Below are positions 9,437 through 21,174 of a stretch of 64,000 nucleotides of DNA, in pieces. The stretch's first letter is position 1, and each line of letters starts with the position of its first letter. The notes beneath the pieces were generated by a model. It did not search any database, had not been told where the DNA came from, and was given only the letters and a program-made list of their open reading frames with translations. The translations under genes and the position numbers were made by a program. Source of the stretch: Streptomyces chrestomyceticus JCM 4735 (lineage in GTDB: Bacteria > Actinomycetota > Actinomycetes > Streptomycetales > Streptomycetaceae); the NCBI RefSeq assembly GCF_003865135.1, contig NZ_BHZC01000001.1, positions 7,750,001-7,814,000 on the forward strand. The letters are read 5' to 3'.

Positions 9437-11209
9437 GTGGCAGCACCGAAAAAGGGCCGCAGGTCTCCTGGGGGCCAGGGAAGGCCGGGGCGCACCCTGG
9501 TCCTGATCTTGATCGCCATGGTGGCGCTGGTCGGCGGGATGTTCCTCTCCGGCAGCTCGACGCCCCGGCTGGGCATCGACCTCGCCGGCGGTACGAGCTT
9601 CACGCTGGAAGCCCGTAACCAGCCCGGCAAGCCCAACGCGATCAACGAGACCAACATGAACACCGCCGCGGGCATCATGGAGCGGCGTGTCAACGGGCTC
9701 GGTGTGTCCGAGGCCGAGGTCCAGACCCAGGGCACCAACCACATCGTCGTCAACATCCCCAAGGGGACGGACGCGAAACAGGCCCGCCAGCAGGTCGGTA
9801 CCACCGCTCAGCTCGGCTTCCGGCCGGTGCTGACCACCACCGCCGGTGCGAAGACACCGTCGACCAGCCCGAGCCCCACCCCCTCCGCGAGCGGCAAGGG
9901 CGACGACGGCAAGAAGGACGGGAAGGACGACGGCAAGCAGGGCGACAAGCCCGGCACGAAGCCGACGCCCACCTCCACGACCCAGGGCCGCGCCGTCACC
10001 GACGCGCTGAAGAAGGGTCCGTCCGACCCGCCGAAGGCGTCCGGCAGCAGCACGCCCGCGCCGAGCGGCACCCCGCAGCCGTCCACCGGCGCCGACGAGA
10101 TCCCGGCCGCGCTGCAGAAGCAGCTCGCCGACCTGGACTGCACCACCAAGCAGTCGCGCGCGGCGGCCGGTGAGAAGGCCGCCGGCGTGAAGCCGAGCGA
10201 CCCGGTCGTGGCCTGCAAGGACGACGGCTCGCAGAAGTACGTGCTGGGCCCGGTCGGTGTCGAGGGCACCGACGTCAAGGACGCCTCCGCGGTCTTCGAC
10301 AGCCAGCAGGGCCAGGGCTGGATCGTCCAGATGGACTTCACCGGCGCCGGCGGCAAGAAGTTCGCCGACATCACCGGCAAGCTGGCCGCCAAGACCCAGC
10401 CGCAGAACCAGTTCGCCATCGTGCTGGACGGCGCGGTCGTCTCCGACCCGCGGGTCAGCCAGCGGCTCAACGGCGGCAGCGCCACCATCTCCGGCGGCTT
10501 CACCCAGCAGACCGCCGAGGACCTGGCGAACATGCTGTCCTACGGCGCCCTGCCGCTCTCCTTCAAGATCGCCGACGAGACCACGGTCACCGCGGCGCTC
10601 GGCGGCGAGCAGCTCCAGGCGGGCCTGATCGCGGGCGCCATCGGCCTCGCGCTGGTCATCGTCTACCTGGTCGCCTACTACCGCGGTCTGGCGCTGGTCG
10701 CGCTGGCGAGCCTCGCGGTCTCCGCGGTCCTCACCTACGCGATCATGACGTTGCTGGGCCCGGCCATCGGCTTCGCGCTGAACCTGCCGGCCGTCTGCGG
10801 CGCCATCGTCGCCATCGGCATCACGGCCGACTCCTTCATCGTCTACTTCGAGCGCATCCGGGACGAGATCCGCGAGGGCCGCACCCTGCGCCCGGCCGTC
10901 GAACGCGGCTGGCCGCGCGCCCGGCGCACGATCCTGGTCTCCGACTTCGTGTCGTTCCTGGCCGCGTTCGTGCTGTTCATCGTCACCGTCGGCAAGGTGA
11001 AGGGCTTCGCGTTCACGCTGGGCCTGACCACCCTCCTCGACGTCGTGGTGGTCTTCTTCTTCACCAAGCCGCTGATGACACTGCTCGCCCGGCGGAAGTT
11101 CTTCGCCAACGGCCACCCGTGGTCCGGTCTGGACCCCAAGCGCCTGGGCGCCAATCCGCCGCTGCGCCGCCGTCGTACCACCGCTCCCACCGAGACGAAG
11201 GAGGCGTGA
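9437..11209 (+). CDS. secD: Protein translocase subunit SecD
   Basis: A 590-aa RND-type protein that uses the proton gradient to assist Sec export after SecA. It has one N-terminal TM (LVLILIAMVALVGGMFL), the LGIDLAGGTSF motif, a large extracytoplasmic domain and a C-terminal bundle of five TMs with the GITADSFIVYFERIRDE motif. A low-complexity Lys/Asp/Gly then Pro/Ser/Thr insertion occupies about residues 135-222 of the extracytoplasmic domain. GTG 9437 is preceded by gagatacgagaagg. SecF starts one base after the stop codon. Confidence 0.97.
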   Translation: MAAPKKGRRSPGGQGRPGRTLVLILIAMVALVGGMFLSGSSTPRLGIDLAGGTSFTLEARNQPGKPNAINETNMNTAAGIMERRVNGLGVSEAEVQTQGTNHIVVNIPKGTDAKQARQQVGTTAQLGFRPVLTTTAGAKTPSTSPSPTPSASGKGDDGKKDGKDDGKQGDKPGTKPTPTSTTQGRAVTDALKKGPSDPPKASGSSTPAPSGTPQPSTGADEIPAALQKQLADLDCTTKQSRAAAGEKAAGVKPSDPVVACKDDGSQKYVLGPVGVEGTDVKDASAVFDSQQGQGWIVQMDFTGAGGKKFADITGKLAAKTQPQNQFAIVLDGAVVSDPRVSQRLNGGSATISGGFTQQTAEDLANMLSYGALPLSFKIADETTVTAALGGEQLQAGLIAGAIGLALVIVYLVAYYRGLALVALASLAVSAVLTYAIMTLLGPAIGFALNLPAVCGAIVAIGITADSFIVYFERIRDEIREGRTLRPAVERGWPRARRTILVSDFVSFLAAFVLFIVTVGKVKGFAFTLGLTTLLDVVVVFFFTKPLMTLLARRKFFANGHPWSGLDPKRLGANPPLRRRRTTAPTETKEA

Positions 11210-11210
11210 G

Positions 11211-12353
11211 ATGTCGAAGCTCGGCAACATCGGCGCCCGGCTCTACCGCGGTGAGGTCGGTTACGACTTCATCGGCAAGCGGAAGATCTGGTACGGCATC
11301 TCGATCCTGATCACCATCACGGCCATCGTCGGCCTGGCGGTGCGCGGCCTGAACATGGGCATCGAGTTCTCCGGCGGCGCGGTCTTCACCACCCCGAAGA
11401 CGTCCGTCTCCGCGTCGGAGGCGGAGCACAAGGCCGAGGCCGCGGCGGAGGGCCACCAGGCCACCGTCCAGAAGCTCGGCAACGGCGGCCTGCGCATTCA
11501 GATCAGCGAGCTGGACACCCAGCAGTCGCTGCCGGTGCAGGAGGCCCTGGCCAAGGACCTGGACGTCCCGGTCAAGGACATCAACACCCAGCTCGTCGGC
11601 CCGAGCTGGGGTGAGGAGATCGCCAACAAGGCCTGGCTGGGCCTGGGGATCTTCATGATCCTGGTGGTGATCTACCTCGCCATCGCCTTCGAGTGGCGGA
11701 TGGCGCTGGCGGCCCTGATCGCGCTGATCCACGACCTCACGATCACGGTCGGCGTGTACGCGCTGGTCGGCTTCGAGGTCACCCCGGGCACCGTCATCGG
11801 TCTGCTGACGATCCTCGGTTACTCCCTCTACGACACCGTCGTGGTCTTCGACAGCCTCAAGGAAGCGTCGAAGGACATCGGGAAGCAGACCCGCTTCACC
11901 TACAGCGAGCTGGCCAACCGCAGCATCAACTCGACCCTGGTGCGTTCCATCAACACCACGGTCGTGGCGCTGCTGCCGGTCGCCGGACTGCTCTTCGTCG
12001 GTGGCGGTGTGCTCGGCGCCGGGATGCTCAACGACATCTCGCTCGCCCTGTTCGTCGGCCTCGCGGCCGGTGCGTACTCCTCGATCTTCATCGCGACCCC
12101 GCTGGTCGCCGACTTCAAGGAGCGCGACCCGGCGATGAAGGCGCTGGCCAAGCGGGTGCGTGCGAAGCGCGCCGCGGCCGCCGCCAAGGCCGACGCGCCG
12201 GAGCAGCAGGAGTCCGCGCAGAACGTCGCTGACGAGGATGTCCCGCAGGACGCGGAGGGCGACGAGGACGCCGCAGGCAGCATGGTCGGCCAGCGCAACC
12301 AGCCCGCCTCCCGCAGCCGCGGCCGCGGCCGTCCGTCGGGCAAGCGCCGATGA
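11211..12353 (+). CDS. secF: Protein translocase subunit SecF
   Basis: A 380-aa partner of SecD in the SecDF-YajC complex. It shows an N-terminal TM, the GIEFSGGAVF motif, a short extracytoplasmic P4-type domain, and five TMs including GYSLYDTVVVFDSLKE with its conserved acidic residue. The C-terminal ~75 residues form a cytoplasmic Ala/Glu/Asp-rich tail ending in a basic SRGRGRPSGKRR stretch, which extends beyond the E. coli protein. The stop overlaps apt (ATGA). Confidence 0.97.
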   Translation: MSKLGNIGARLYRGEVGYDFIGKRKIWYGISILITITAIVGLAVRGLNMGIEFSGGAVFTTPKTSVSASEAEHKAEAAAEGHQATVQKLGNGGLRIQISELDTQQSLPVQEALAKDLDVPVKDINTQLVGPSWGEEIANKAWLGLGIFMILVVIYLAIAFEWRMALAALIALIHDLTITVGVYALVGFEVTPGTVIGLLTILGYSLYDTVVVFDSLKEASKDIGKQTRFTYSELANRSINSTLVRSINTTVVALLPVAGLLFVGGGVLGAGMLNDISLALFVGLAAGAYSSIFIATPLVADFKERDPAMKALAKRVRAKRAAAAAKADAPEQQESAQNVADEDVPQDAEGDEDAAGSMVGQRNQPASRSRGRGRPSGKRR

Positions 12354-12898
12354 GCGCCCCCGACGGCCTGCGGGAGCTGCTGCTCAACCGGATCGCGGAC
12401 GTGCCGGACTATCCGAAGCCGGGCGTGGTGTTCAAGGACATCACGCCGCTGCTGGCGGACCCGGCCGCCTTCGGCGCGCTGACCGACGCGTTCGTGTCGC
12501 TGTGCGAGCGGTACGAGGCCGACAAGGTCGTGGGCCTGGAGGCGCGCGGGTTCATCCTGGCCGCTCCGGTGGCCGTACGGGCCGGCATCGGCTTCGTCCC
12601 CGTACGCAAGGCGGGCAAACTGCCCGGCGCGACGCTCCGCCAGGCGTACGACCTGGAGTACGGCACGGCCGAGATCGAGATACACGCGGACGCGGTCGCG
12701 GTCGGCGACCGGGTGCTGGTGATCGACGACGTGCTGGCCACCGGCGGTACGGCCGAGGCGTCGCTGGAGCTGGTCCGGCGGGCCGGGGCCGAGGTCGCCG
12801 GTGTGGCGGTGCTGATGGAGCTGGGTTTCCTGGCCGGGCGGCAGCGGCTGGAGCCGGGCCTGAAGGGCGCTCCGCTGGAGGCGCTGATCACGGTCTGA
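12350..12898 (+). CDS. apt: Adenine phosphoribosyltransferase
   Basis: A 182-aa type I phosphoribosyltransferase that salvages adenine to AMP with PRPP. Evidence: the PGVVFKDITPLL segment that forms the adenine pocket, VGLEARGFI, and the PRPP motif VLVIDDVLATGGTAEA near residue 122. Coupled to secF by a four-base overlap and followed by a strong terminator, then relA. The secDF-apt-relA order is standard for actinomycetes. Confidence 0.97.
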   Translation: MSAPDGLRELLLNRIADVPDYPKPGVVFKDITPLLADPAAFGALTDAFVSLCERYEADKVVGLEARGFILAAPVAVRAGIGFVPVRKAGKLPGATLRQAYDLEYGTAEIEIHADAVAVGDRVLVIDDVLATGGTAEASLELVRRAGAEVAGVAVLMELGFLAGRQRLEPGLKGAPLEALITV

Positions 12899-12967
12899 CG
12901 GGCCTGCGGGCCGTGCGGACGGCGGTGGCCGAGCCGTCTCCGTACGCGCGGAATTCCGCAAAGAGCG

Positions 12968-13008
12968 AGCAAAAGGGCATCCGGAACAAACCCGGATGCC
13001 CTTTTGCT
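12968..13008 (+). terminator. Terminator after apt
   Basis: A perfect 17-bp stem with a seven-base loop. The stem ends in AAAA/TTTT next to GGGC, giving an intrinsic-type hairpin that separates the sec-apt unit from relA. Confidence 0.85.
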
Positions 13009-13118
13009 GTCATGTACGGACCCCGGCGGCCGCGGAAGAGCCGGAGCGCCGAGCTCGATACCATGGCAGCCCGACCCGTTCGTGGTCTTGTGGTCCGGAC
13101 CCCCTTTGAGGAGTGCTC

Positions 13119-15644
<2,526 letters not shown>

Positions 15645-15733
15645 TCTGCGGCTAAACCGCCGCCGCTCTCGCGGAGGTGGTTTCTCGCCGTAGGGGTTCC
15701 TCAATCGATGGTCGCTCTTCGAGGCACGAGAAA

Positions 15734-15760
15734 GCCCCGGTACAAGCGCTGTACCGGGGC
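15734..15760 (-). terminator. Convergent terminator between relA and the DUF349 gene
   Basis: A 10-bp perfect stem gccccggtac / gtaccggggc with a seven-base loop, 14 bp beyond the minus-strand stop at 15775. On the minus strand it is followed by ttt, so it mainly serves the DUF349 gene but may work both ways. Confidence 0.75.
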
Positions 15761-15774
15761 CCTCGTACTACGGC

Positions 15775-17007
15775 CTACTTACCGCCGAACTCCTCAAGCC
15801 CCTTCAGCGCCTGGTCCAGCAGCGCCTGGCGGCCCTCCAGCTCGCGGCCGAGCTTGTCGGCCTTGGCGTCGTTGCCGGCCGCGCGGGCCGCGTCGATCTG
15901 CTTCTGCAGCTTGTCGACCGCGTCCTGGAGCTGCCCGGTCAGACCCGCGGCGCGCGCCCGCGCCTCCGGGTTCGTCCGGCGCCACTCGGCCTCCTCGGAC
16001 TCCTGGATGGCGCGCTCGACCGCGTGCATCCGGCCCTCGATCTTCGGGCGGGCGTCCCGCGGCACATGGCCGATGGCCTCCCACCGCTCGTTGATCGAAC
16101 GGAACGCGGCCCGCGCCGCCTTCAGGTCCGAGACCGGGAGCAGCTTCTCCGCCTCGGCGACCAGCTCCTCCTTGCGCGTGAGGTTCTCCCGCTGCTCGGC
16201 GTCGCGCTCGGCGAACACCTCGCTGCGCGCCTGGAAGAAGACGTCCTGGGCGCCGCGGAAGCGGTTCCACAGGTCGTCCTCGTGCTCGCGCTGGGCGCGG
16301 CCCGCGGCCTTCCAGTCGGCCATCAGCTCGCGGTAACGGGCCGCGGTGGGCCCCCAGTCCGTCGAACCGGACAGCGCCTCGGCCTCCGAGACCAGCCGCT
16401 CCTTGGTCTTGCGGGCCTCCTCGCGCTGCGCGTCCAGCGACGCGAAGTGCGCCTTGCGCCGCTTGGAGAACGCCGAGCGGGCGTGCGAGAAGCGGTGCCA
16501 CAGCTCGTCGTCCGCCTTGCGGTCCAGCCGCGGCAGCCCCTTCCAGGTGTCCACCAGGGCCCGCAGCCGCTCGCCGGCCGCCCGCCACTGCTCGCTGGCC
16601 GCCAGCTCCTCGGCCTCGGCGACCAGCTTCTCCTTGGCCTGCCGGGCCTCGTCGCTCTGCCGCGCCTTCTGCGCCTTGCGCTCCTCGCGGCGCGCCTCGA
16701 CATCGGTGACGAGCTGGTCCAGCCGCTTGCGCAGCGCGTCCAGGTCACCCACCGCGTGGTGTTCGTCCACCTGCTGCCGCAGGTGGTCGATCGCGGCCGT
16801 CGCGTCCTTGGCCGACAGGTCGGTGGTCCTGACCCGCCGTTCGAGGAGGCCGATCTCGACGACCAGGCCCTCATACTTGCGCTCGAAGTAGGCGAGGGCC
16901 TCTTCGGGAGTTCCCGCCTGCCACGATCCGACGACCTGCTCGCCGTCGGCGGTACGCACGTACACGGTCCCCGTCTCGTCGACGCGGCCCCATGGGTCGC
17001 TGCTCAC
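15775..17007 (-). CDS. DUF349 domain-containing coiled-coil protein
   Basis: A 410-aa protein made of repeated DUF349 units, each about 70 residues with a recurring W...GR-type pattern (DTWKGLPRLDRKADDELWHRF, ADWKAAGRAQREHEDDLWNR and similar). It is highly charged and helical, so long antiparallel helices are expected. The function is unknown; the domain occurs across bacteria. The GTG start at 17007 (MSSDPWGRVDETG) has aggagg just upstream; a longer reading to 17220 lacks support. A WG-containing N-terminal module (residues 3-50) precedes the repeats. Confidence 0.88.
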   Translation of the reverse strand: MSSDPWGRVDETGTVYVRTADGEQVVGSWQAGTPEEALAYFERKYEGLVVEIGLLERRVRTTDLSAKDATAAIDHLRQQVDEHHAVGDLDALRKRLDQLVTDVEARREERKAQKARQSDEARQAKEKLVAEAEELAASEQWRAAGERLRALVDTWKGLPRLDRKADDELWHRFSHARSAFSKRRKAHFASLDAQREEARKTKERLVSEAEALSGSTDWGPTAARYRELMADWKAAGRAQREHEDDLWNRFRGAQDVFFQARSEVFAERDAEQRENLTRKEELVAEAEKLLPVSDLKAARAAFRSINERWEAIGHVPRDARPKIEGRMHAVERAIQESEEAEWRRTNPEARARAAGLTGQLQDAVDKLQKQIDAARAAGNDAKADKLGRELEGRQALLDQALKGLEEFGGK

Positions 17008-17259
17008 AGCGCCTCCTCCACATGATGCCGACGAGAGCGCGTCGCCCCCCGGCATCGTCCACAGTTTCTGTCCGGCGGGGCAGCGCCCCGGCCGGTCCGA
17101 CGGGTGTCTTGCGGGTGCGGGTGGCAGCCGTCGGAGCAGGCACCCTACACAACGCCAATCTAGGCGACCGGCGGGCCGGCTGTCCGCATCCAGCACGACC
17201 GAAATTTGCGGTTCGCCCACCGCGGCGGCGCCTCCGGCGTGCCCGGGGGCGCACCCGGG

Positions 17260-18084
17260 TCAGGTTTTGGTGACGGTCGCCCGGTCGATCACCACCGTCG
17301 CGTTGGGTGCGGTGTTGCCCGTCGACGGATCGGGCGTCGAGCCCGCCCCGGCGATCTTCTTCAGGACGTCCATGCCCTCGGTGACGGTGCCGAAGGGCGT
17401 GTAGTTCGGGGGCAGCTTGCTGTCCTGGTAGACGAGGAAGAACTGGCTGCCGCCGCTGTTACGGGTCTTGTCGCTCTTGCCGTCGTAGCGGTTGGCCATC
17501 GCGACCGTGCCCGCCGGGTAGATGTCGCCCTTGAGCTTCGGGTCCTTCAGGTTCTCGTCCGGGACGGTGTAGCCGGGGGTGCCCGCGCCGGTGCCGGTCG
17601 GGTCGCCGCACTGGAGGACGTAGATGCCCTGGTCGACCAGCCGGTGGCACTTGCTGTGGTCGAAGAACTTCTCGCCCGCCAGGAACGCGAAGGAGTTGAC
17701 GGTGTGCGGCGCCTTGGCGGCGTCCAGTTTGATGCCGATGTCGCCGCAGGTCGTCTGCAGCTTCATCGCGTACGCGGCGGAGGTGTCGACGGACATCTCC
17801 GGTTCCTTCTTCCAGGTCTTCTTGGACGGCGAGCCCGGGGCCGGCTTGCCGCACGGGTCGGCGGCCTTGCTCGGGCTGGGCGCCGCCGCGTCGACCGTGT
17901 CGTCACCGCCCGTCAGCCCGACCGAGGCGTACGCGGCCGCGCCGGCGGCCAGCGCGACCGCCACGGCCGCCGCGACGATCACGTTGCGGCGCTTGGTCTT
18001 GCGCCGGGCCGCGGCACGCCGCTGCTGCTGGCGCTCGTACTTCTCGCGGGCGAGCTGCCGCCGCCGCTGATCGCTGCTGACCAC
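17260..18084 (-). CDS. Cyclophilin-type peptidyl-prolyl cis-trans isomerase, membrane anchored
   Basis: A 274-aa protein with a basic N-terminus rich in Arg/Lys/Gln, a single membrane segment (about residues 33-53, VIVAAAVAVALAAGAAAYASV), a Ser/Pro linker and a cyclophilin domain. The domain shows TVNSFAFLAGEKFFDHSKCHRL, a GGSQFFLVY core and a PPNYTPFGTVTEGMDVL end. It is expected to help folding of exported proteins on the outer face of the membrane. GTG 18084 is preceded by aggag. It is transcribed away from the neighbouring hydrolase gene. Confidence 0.92.
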   Translation of the reverse strand: MVSSDQRRRQLAREKYERQQQRRAAARRKTKRRNVIVAAAVAVALAAGAAAYASVGLTGGDDTVDAAAPSPSKAADPCGKPAPGSPSKKTWKKEPEMSVDTSAAYAMKLQTTCGDIGIKLDAAKAPHTVNSFAFLAGEKFFDHSKCHRLVDQGIYVLQCGDPTGTGAGTPGYTVPDENLKDPKLKGDIYPAGTVAMANRYDGKSDKTRNSGGSQFFLVYQDSKLPPNYTPFGTVTEGMDVLKKIAGAGSTPDPSTGNTAPNATVVIDRATVTKT

Positions 18085-18239
18085 CGGTCGTCTCCTAGGT
18101 GTGCGCTGAGGTCTGCCGTGGGCCGTACCGTATACGGGTTCGCCCGGGTGGGAGTCCCGCCGGTAGGCTCTTCAACAGCCGAAATCTTCCGGATCGCCGC
18201 CGGTGATCCGTCCGCCGCTGTCGAATGTTGAGGACGAAC

Positions 18240-18959
18240 GTGCTCATTGCCGGGTTCCCCGCCGGGGCCTGGGGGACCAACTGTTACCTGGTCGCCCCGG
18301 CCGCGGGTGAGGAGTGCGTGATCATCGACCCGGGCCACCAGGCCGCCCAGGGCGTCGAGGAAGCACTCAAGAAGCATCGGCTCAAGCCCGTCGCCGTCGT
18401 CCTCACCCACGGGCACATCGACCACGTCGCCTCGGTCGTCCCGGTGTGCGGCGCGCACGACGTGCCCGCCTGGATCCACCCCGCCGACCGCTACATGATG
18501 AGCGACCCGGAGAAGGCCCTCGGCCGCTCCATCGGGCAGCAGCTCATGGGCGAGCTGACCGTGGGGGAGCCGGACGACGTCAAGGAGCTGGGCGACGGCG
18601 CGAAGCTGGAGCTGGCCGGGATGGAGTTCTCGGTCGCGCACGCCCCGGGCCATACCAAGGGGTCGGTGACCTTCCGGATGCCCGGGCAGGCGGACATTCC
18701 GCCGGTCTTCTTCTCGGGCGACCTGCTGTTCGCCGGCTCCATCGGACGTACCGACCTGCCGGGCGGCGACCACGCCGAGATACTGCGGTCGCTGGAGCGG
18801 GTGTGCCTGCCCCTCCAGGACGAGACCGTCGTACTGTCCGGCCACGGCCCCCAGACCACCATCGGCCGCGAGCGCGCCACCAACCCGTTCCTGCGGGAGG
18901 TGGCCGCCGGCCTCGGAGACGGCGCACCGCACAGCCCGGCTCCGCGACGAGGAATGTGA
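18240..18959 (+). CDS. Metallo-beta-lactamase-fold hydrolase (glyoxalase II-like)
   Basis: A 239-aa MBL-fold protein. It has the metal-binding THGHIDH motif (HxHxDH), H in [11 protein letters not shown] in FFSGDLLF, and a final H in [11 protein letters not shown], so both zinc sites look complete. The family often hydrolyses glutathione-like or mycothiol-like thioesters, but the substrate is not evident. GTG 18240 is chosen because aggac lies at the right distance; an upstream ATG at 18225 has no such site. It precedes hisS by 11 bp and is probably cotranscribed. Confidence 0.9.
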   Translation: MLIAGFPAGAWGTNCYLVAPAAGEECVIIDPGHQAAQGVEEALKKHRLKPVAVVLTHGHIDHVASVVPVCGAHDVPAWIHPADRYMMSDPEKALGRSIGQQLMGELTVGEPDDVKELGDGAKLELAGMEFSVAHAPGHTKGSVTFRMPGQADIPPVFFSGDLLFAGSIGRTDLPGGDHAEILRSLERVCLPLQDETVVLSGHGPQTTIGRERATNPFLREVAAGLGDGAPHSPAPRRGM

Positions 18960-18970
18960 CGAGAACTTCC

Positions 18971-20233
18971 GTGAGCACCTTCAAGGCCCCCAAGGGCACC
19001 TACGACCTGATCCCGCCGCAGTCCGCCACCTACCTGGCGGTCCGCGACGCGATCTCCGGACCCCTCAAGCGCTCCGGTTACGGCTACGTCGAGACGCCCG
19101 GATTCGAGAACGTCGAGCTGTTCGCACGCGGCGTCGGCGAGTCCACCGACATCGTGACCAAGGAGATGTACGCCTTCGAGACCAAGGGCGGCGACAAGCT
19201 CGCGCTGCGCCCCGAGGGCACCGCCTCGGTGCTGCGCGCCGCCCTGGAGGCCAACCTCCACAAGGCGGGCAACCTTCCCGTCAAGCTCTGGTACTCCGGC
19301 TCGTACTACCGCTACGAGCGCCCGCAGAAGGGCCGCTACCGCCACTTCTCCCAGGTCGGCGCCGAGGCCATCGGTGCCGAGGACCCGGCGCTGGACGCCG
19401 AGCTGATCATCCTGGCCAACGACGCCTACCGCTCGCTGGGCCTGCAGAACTTCCGCATCCTGCTCAACTCGCTCGGCGACAAGGAGTGCCGTCCCGTCTA
19501 CCGGGCGGCCCTCCAGGAGTTCCTGTACGGGCTCGACCTGGACGAGGACACCCGCCGCCGCGCCGAGATCAACCCGCTGCGGGTGCTCGACGACAAGCGC
19601 CCCGACGTGCAGAAGCAACTGGTGGGCGCGCCGCTGCTGCGCGACCACCTGTGCGAGGCGTGCAAGGCGTACCACGAGCAGGTGCGCGAGCTGCTGACCG
19701 CGGCGGGCGTCGCCTACGAGGACGACCCGAAGCTGGTACGCGGCCTGGACTACTACACCCGTACGACGTTCGAGTTCGTCCACGACGGCCTCGGCTCGCA
19801 GTCCGCGGTCGGTGGCGGCGGACGCTACGACGGCCTGTCCGAGATGATCGGCGGCCCCGCGCTGCCCTCGGTGGGCTGGGCGCTCGGCGTGGACCGCACG
19901 GTGCTGGCCCTGGAGGCCGAGGGCGTCGAGCTGGAGCTGCCCGCGAGCACGGCCGTCTTCGCCGTGCCGCTCGGCGAGGAGGCCCGGCGGACGCTGTTCG
20001 CCACCGTCACCGAGCTGCGCCGGGCCGGGATCGCCACCGACTTCGCGTACGGCGGCAAGGGCCTGAAGAACGCGATGAAGTCGGCGAACCGCTCGGGCGC
20101 CCGCCTCGCGGTCGTCGCCGGTGAGCGGGATCTGGCCGAAGGTGTCGTACAGCTCAAGGACCTGGAGAGCGGCGAGCAGACCCCGGTCGCGCTGGACTCG
20201 GTGGCCGAAGAGGTCCGCCGCAGGCTCGGCTGA
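18971..20233 (+). CDS. hisS: Histidyl-tRNA synthetase
   Basis: A 420-aa class II synthetase that charges tRNA-His. Motif 1 lies near [18 protein letters not shown], motif 2 is [24 protein letters not shown] (Arg contacts to ATP), and the histidine-binding sequences are [11 protein letters not shown] and [14 protein letters not shown]-terminal anticodon-binding domain follows ([20 protein letters not shown]). GTG 18971 gives the expected N-terminus [14 protein letters not shown]; longer readings run into the upstream gene. It ends in a strong terminator. Confidence 0.97.
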   Translation: MSTFKAPKGTYDLIPPQSATYLAVRDAISGPLKRSGYGYVETPGFENVELFARGVGESTDIVTKEMYAFETKGGDKLALRPEGTASVLRAALEANLHKAGNLPVKLWYSGSYYRYERPQKGRYRHFSQVGAEAIGAEDPALDAELIILANDAYRSLGLQNFRILLNSLGDKECRPVYRAALQEFLYGLDLDEDTRRRAEINPLRVLDDKRPDVQKQLVGAPLLRDHLCEACKAYHEQVRELLTAAGVAYEDDPKLVRGLDYYTRTTFEFVHDGLGSQSAVGGGGRYDGLSEMIGGPALPSVGWALGVDRTVLALEAEGVELELPASTAVFAVPLGEEARRTLFATVTELRRAGIATDFAYGGKGLKNAMKSANRSGARLAVVAGERDLAEGVVQLKDLESGEQTPVALDSVAEEVRRRLG

Positions 20234-20272
20234 TCCCGGCCGCCTCTGTACGGGGCCGCCGTCGTCGTGTAG

Positions 20273-20328
20273 AGACCCCCTTCCGGCCGTCCGCCGCGCT
20301 GTCCGCGCGGTGGCTCGGAAGGGGGTCT
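20273..20328 (+). terminator. Terminator after hisS
   Basis: A 13-bp perfect outer stem (agacccccttccg / cggaagggggtct) followed by ttta, with a second GC-rich stem inside the loop. It begins 39 bp after the hisS stop. Confidence 0.85.
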
Positions 20329-20441
20329 TTATGCGCATCGAACAGTGGCCGGGTGTCCGGTTGGGGCAGAATGAGGGCCCGGCGCGCGCCAGTTGGAACG
20401 CGCCGCCCGCTCACTCCCCACGGCACCGACGGAACGGCGAT

Positions 20442-21086
20442 ATGACGACGACAGCGCTTGACGACGTGTCCACCGGCGACGATCACCCGGGCCGCGGCGG
20501 CGGCCCGACCGGCTCGGGACGGGGCCTGGCCTGGCTGCTGGTCATCACCAGCGCCCTGGGGCTGCTCGCGGCCTGGGTGATCACCATGGACAAGATCGAG
20601 CTGCTGAAGGACCCCAACTTCAAGCCGGCCTGCAGCCTGAGCCCGATCGTCTCCTGCGGCAGCGTGATGCAGAGCCCGCAGGCCGAGGTCTTCGGCTTCC
20701 CCAACCCGGTCGCCGGCCTGATCGCCTTCGGCGTGGTCATGGGGATCGGCGTCGGGCTGCTCGCCGGGGCCCGCTACCGCGCCTGGTACTGGATCGGCCT
20801 GAACATCGGCACCCTCGCCGGCGCCGTCTTCTGCATGTGGCTGATGTCGCAGTCGCTGTACGTCATCAACTCGCTGTGCCTGTGGTGCACGCTGACCTGG
20901 TGCGTCACCATCCTGATGTTCTGGTACACCACCGTGCACAACCTCAAGCACGGCATCATCCCCGCGCCGGCCGGCCTGCGGAAGGCCGTGCTGGAGTTCC
21001 ACTGGGTCGTGCCGGTGCTCTGGTACGGCGTGATCGCGCTGCTGATCCTCACCAAGTGGTGGTCGTACTGGAGCTCGCTGATCTGA
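20442..21086 (+). CDS. Vitamin K epoxide reductase (VKOR) family protein
   Basis: A 214-aa integral membrane protein with about five TM segments. It has the two features of bacterial VKOR: a loop cysteine pair (CSLSPIVSCGSVM, about residues 65-73) and the quinone-proximal CxxC in NSLCLWCTLTWC. Such proteins reoxidise DsbA-like thioredoxins and pass electrons to menaquinone, so it likely supports disulfide formation in exported proteins. ATG 20442 is used; a longer frame from 20121 overlaps hisS and its terminator. No DsbA-like fusion domain is present. Confidence 0.9.
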   Translation: MTTTALDDVSTGDDHPGRGGGPTGSGRGLAWLLVITSALGLLAAWVITMDKIELLKDPNFKPACSLSPIVSCGSVMQSPQAEVFGFPNPVAGLIAFGVVMGIGVGLLAGARYRAWYWIGLNIGTLAGAVFCMWLMSQSLYVINSLCLWCTLTWCVTILMFWYTTVHNLKHGIIPAPAGLRKAVLEFHWVVPVLWYGVIALLILTKWWSYWSSLI

Positions 21087-21106
21087 GGCCGGTCCGGGCC
21101 TCGACG

Positions 21107-21146
21107 ATGCCGCCGGGCGGCCGGGAAACCGGCTCCCCGGCGGCAT
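21107..21146 (+). terminator. Terminator after the VKOR gene
   Basis: An 11-bp perfect stem atgccgccggg / cccggcggcat followed by tgt, 20 bp beyond the stop and 28 bp before rarA. Confidence 0.75.
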
Positions 21147-21174
21147 TGTCAGTGCGGTGAATTAGGCTCTCAGC

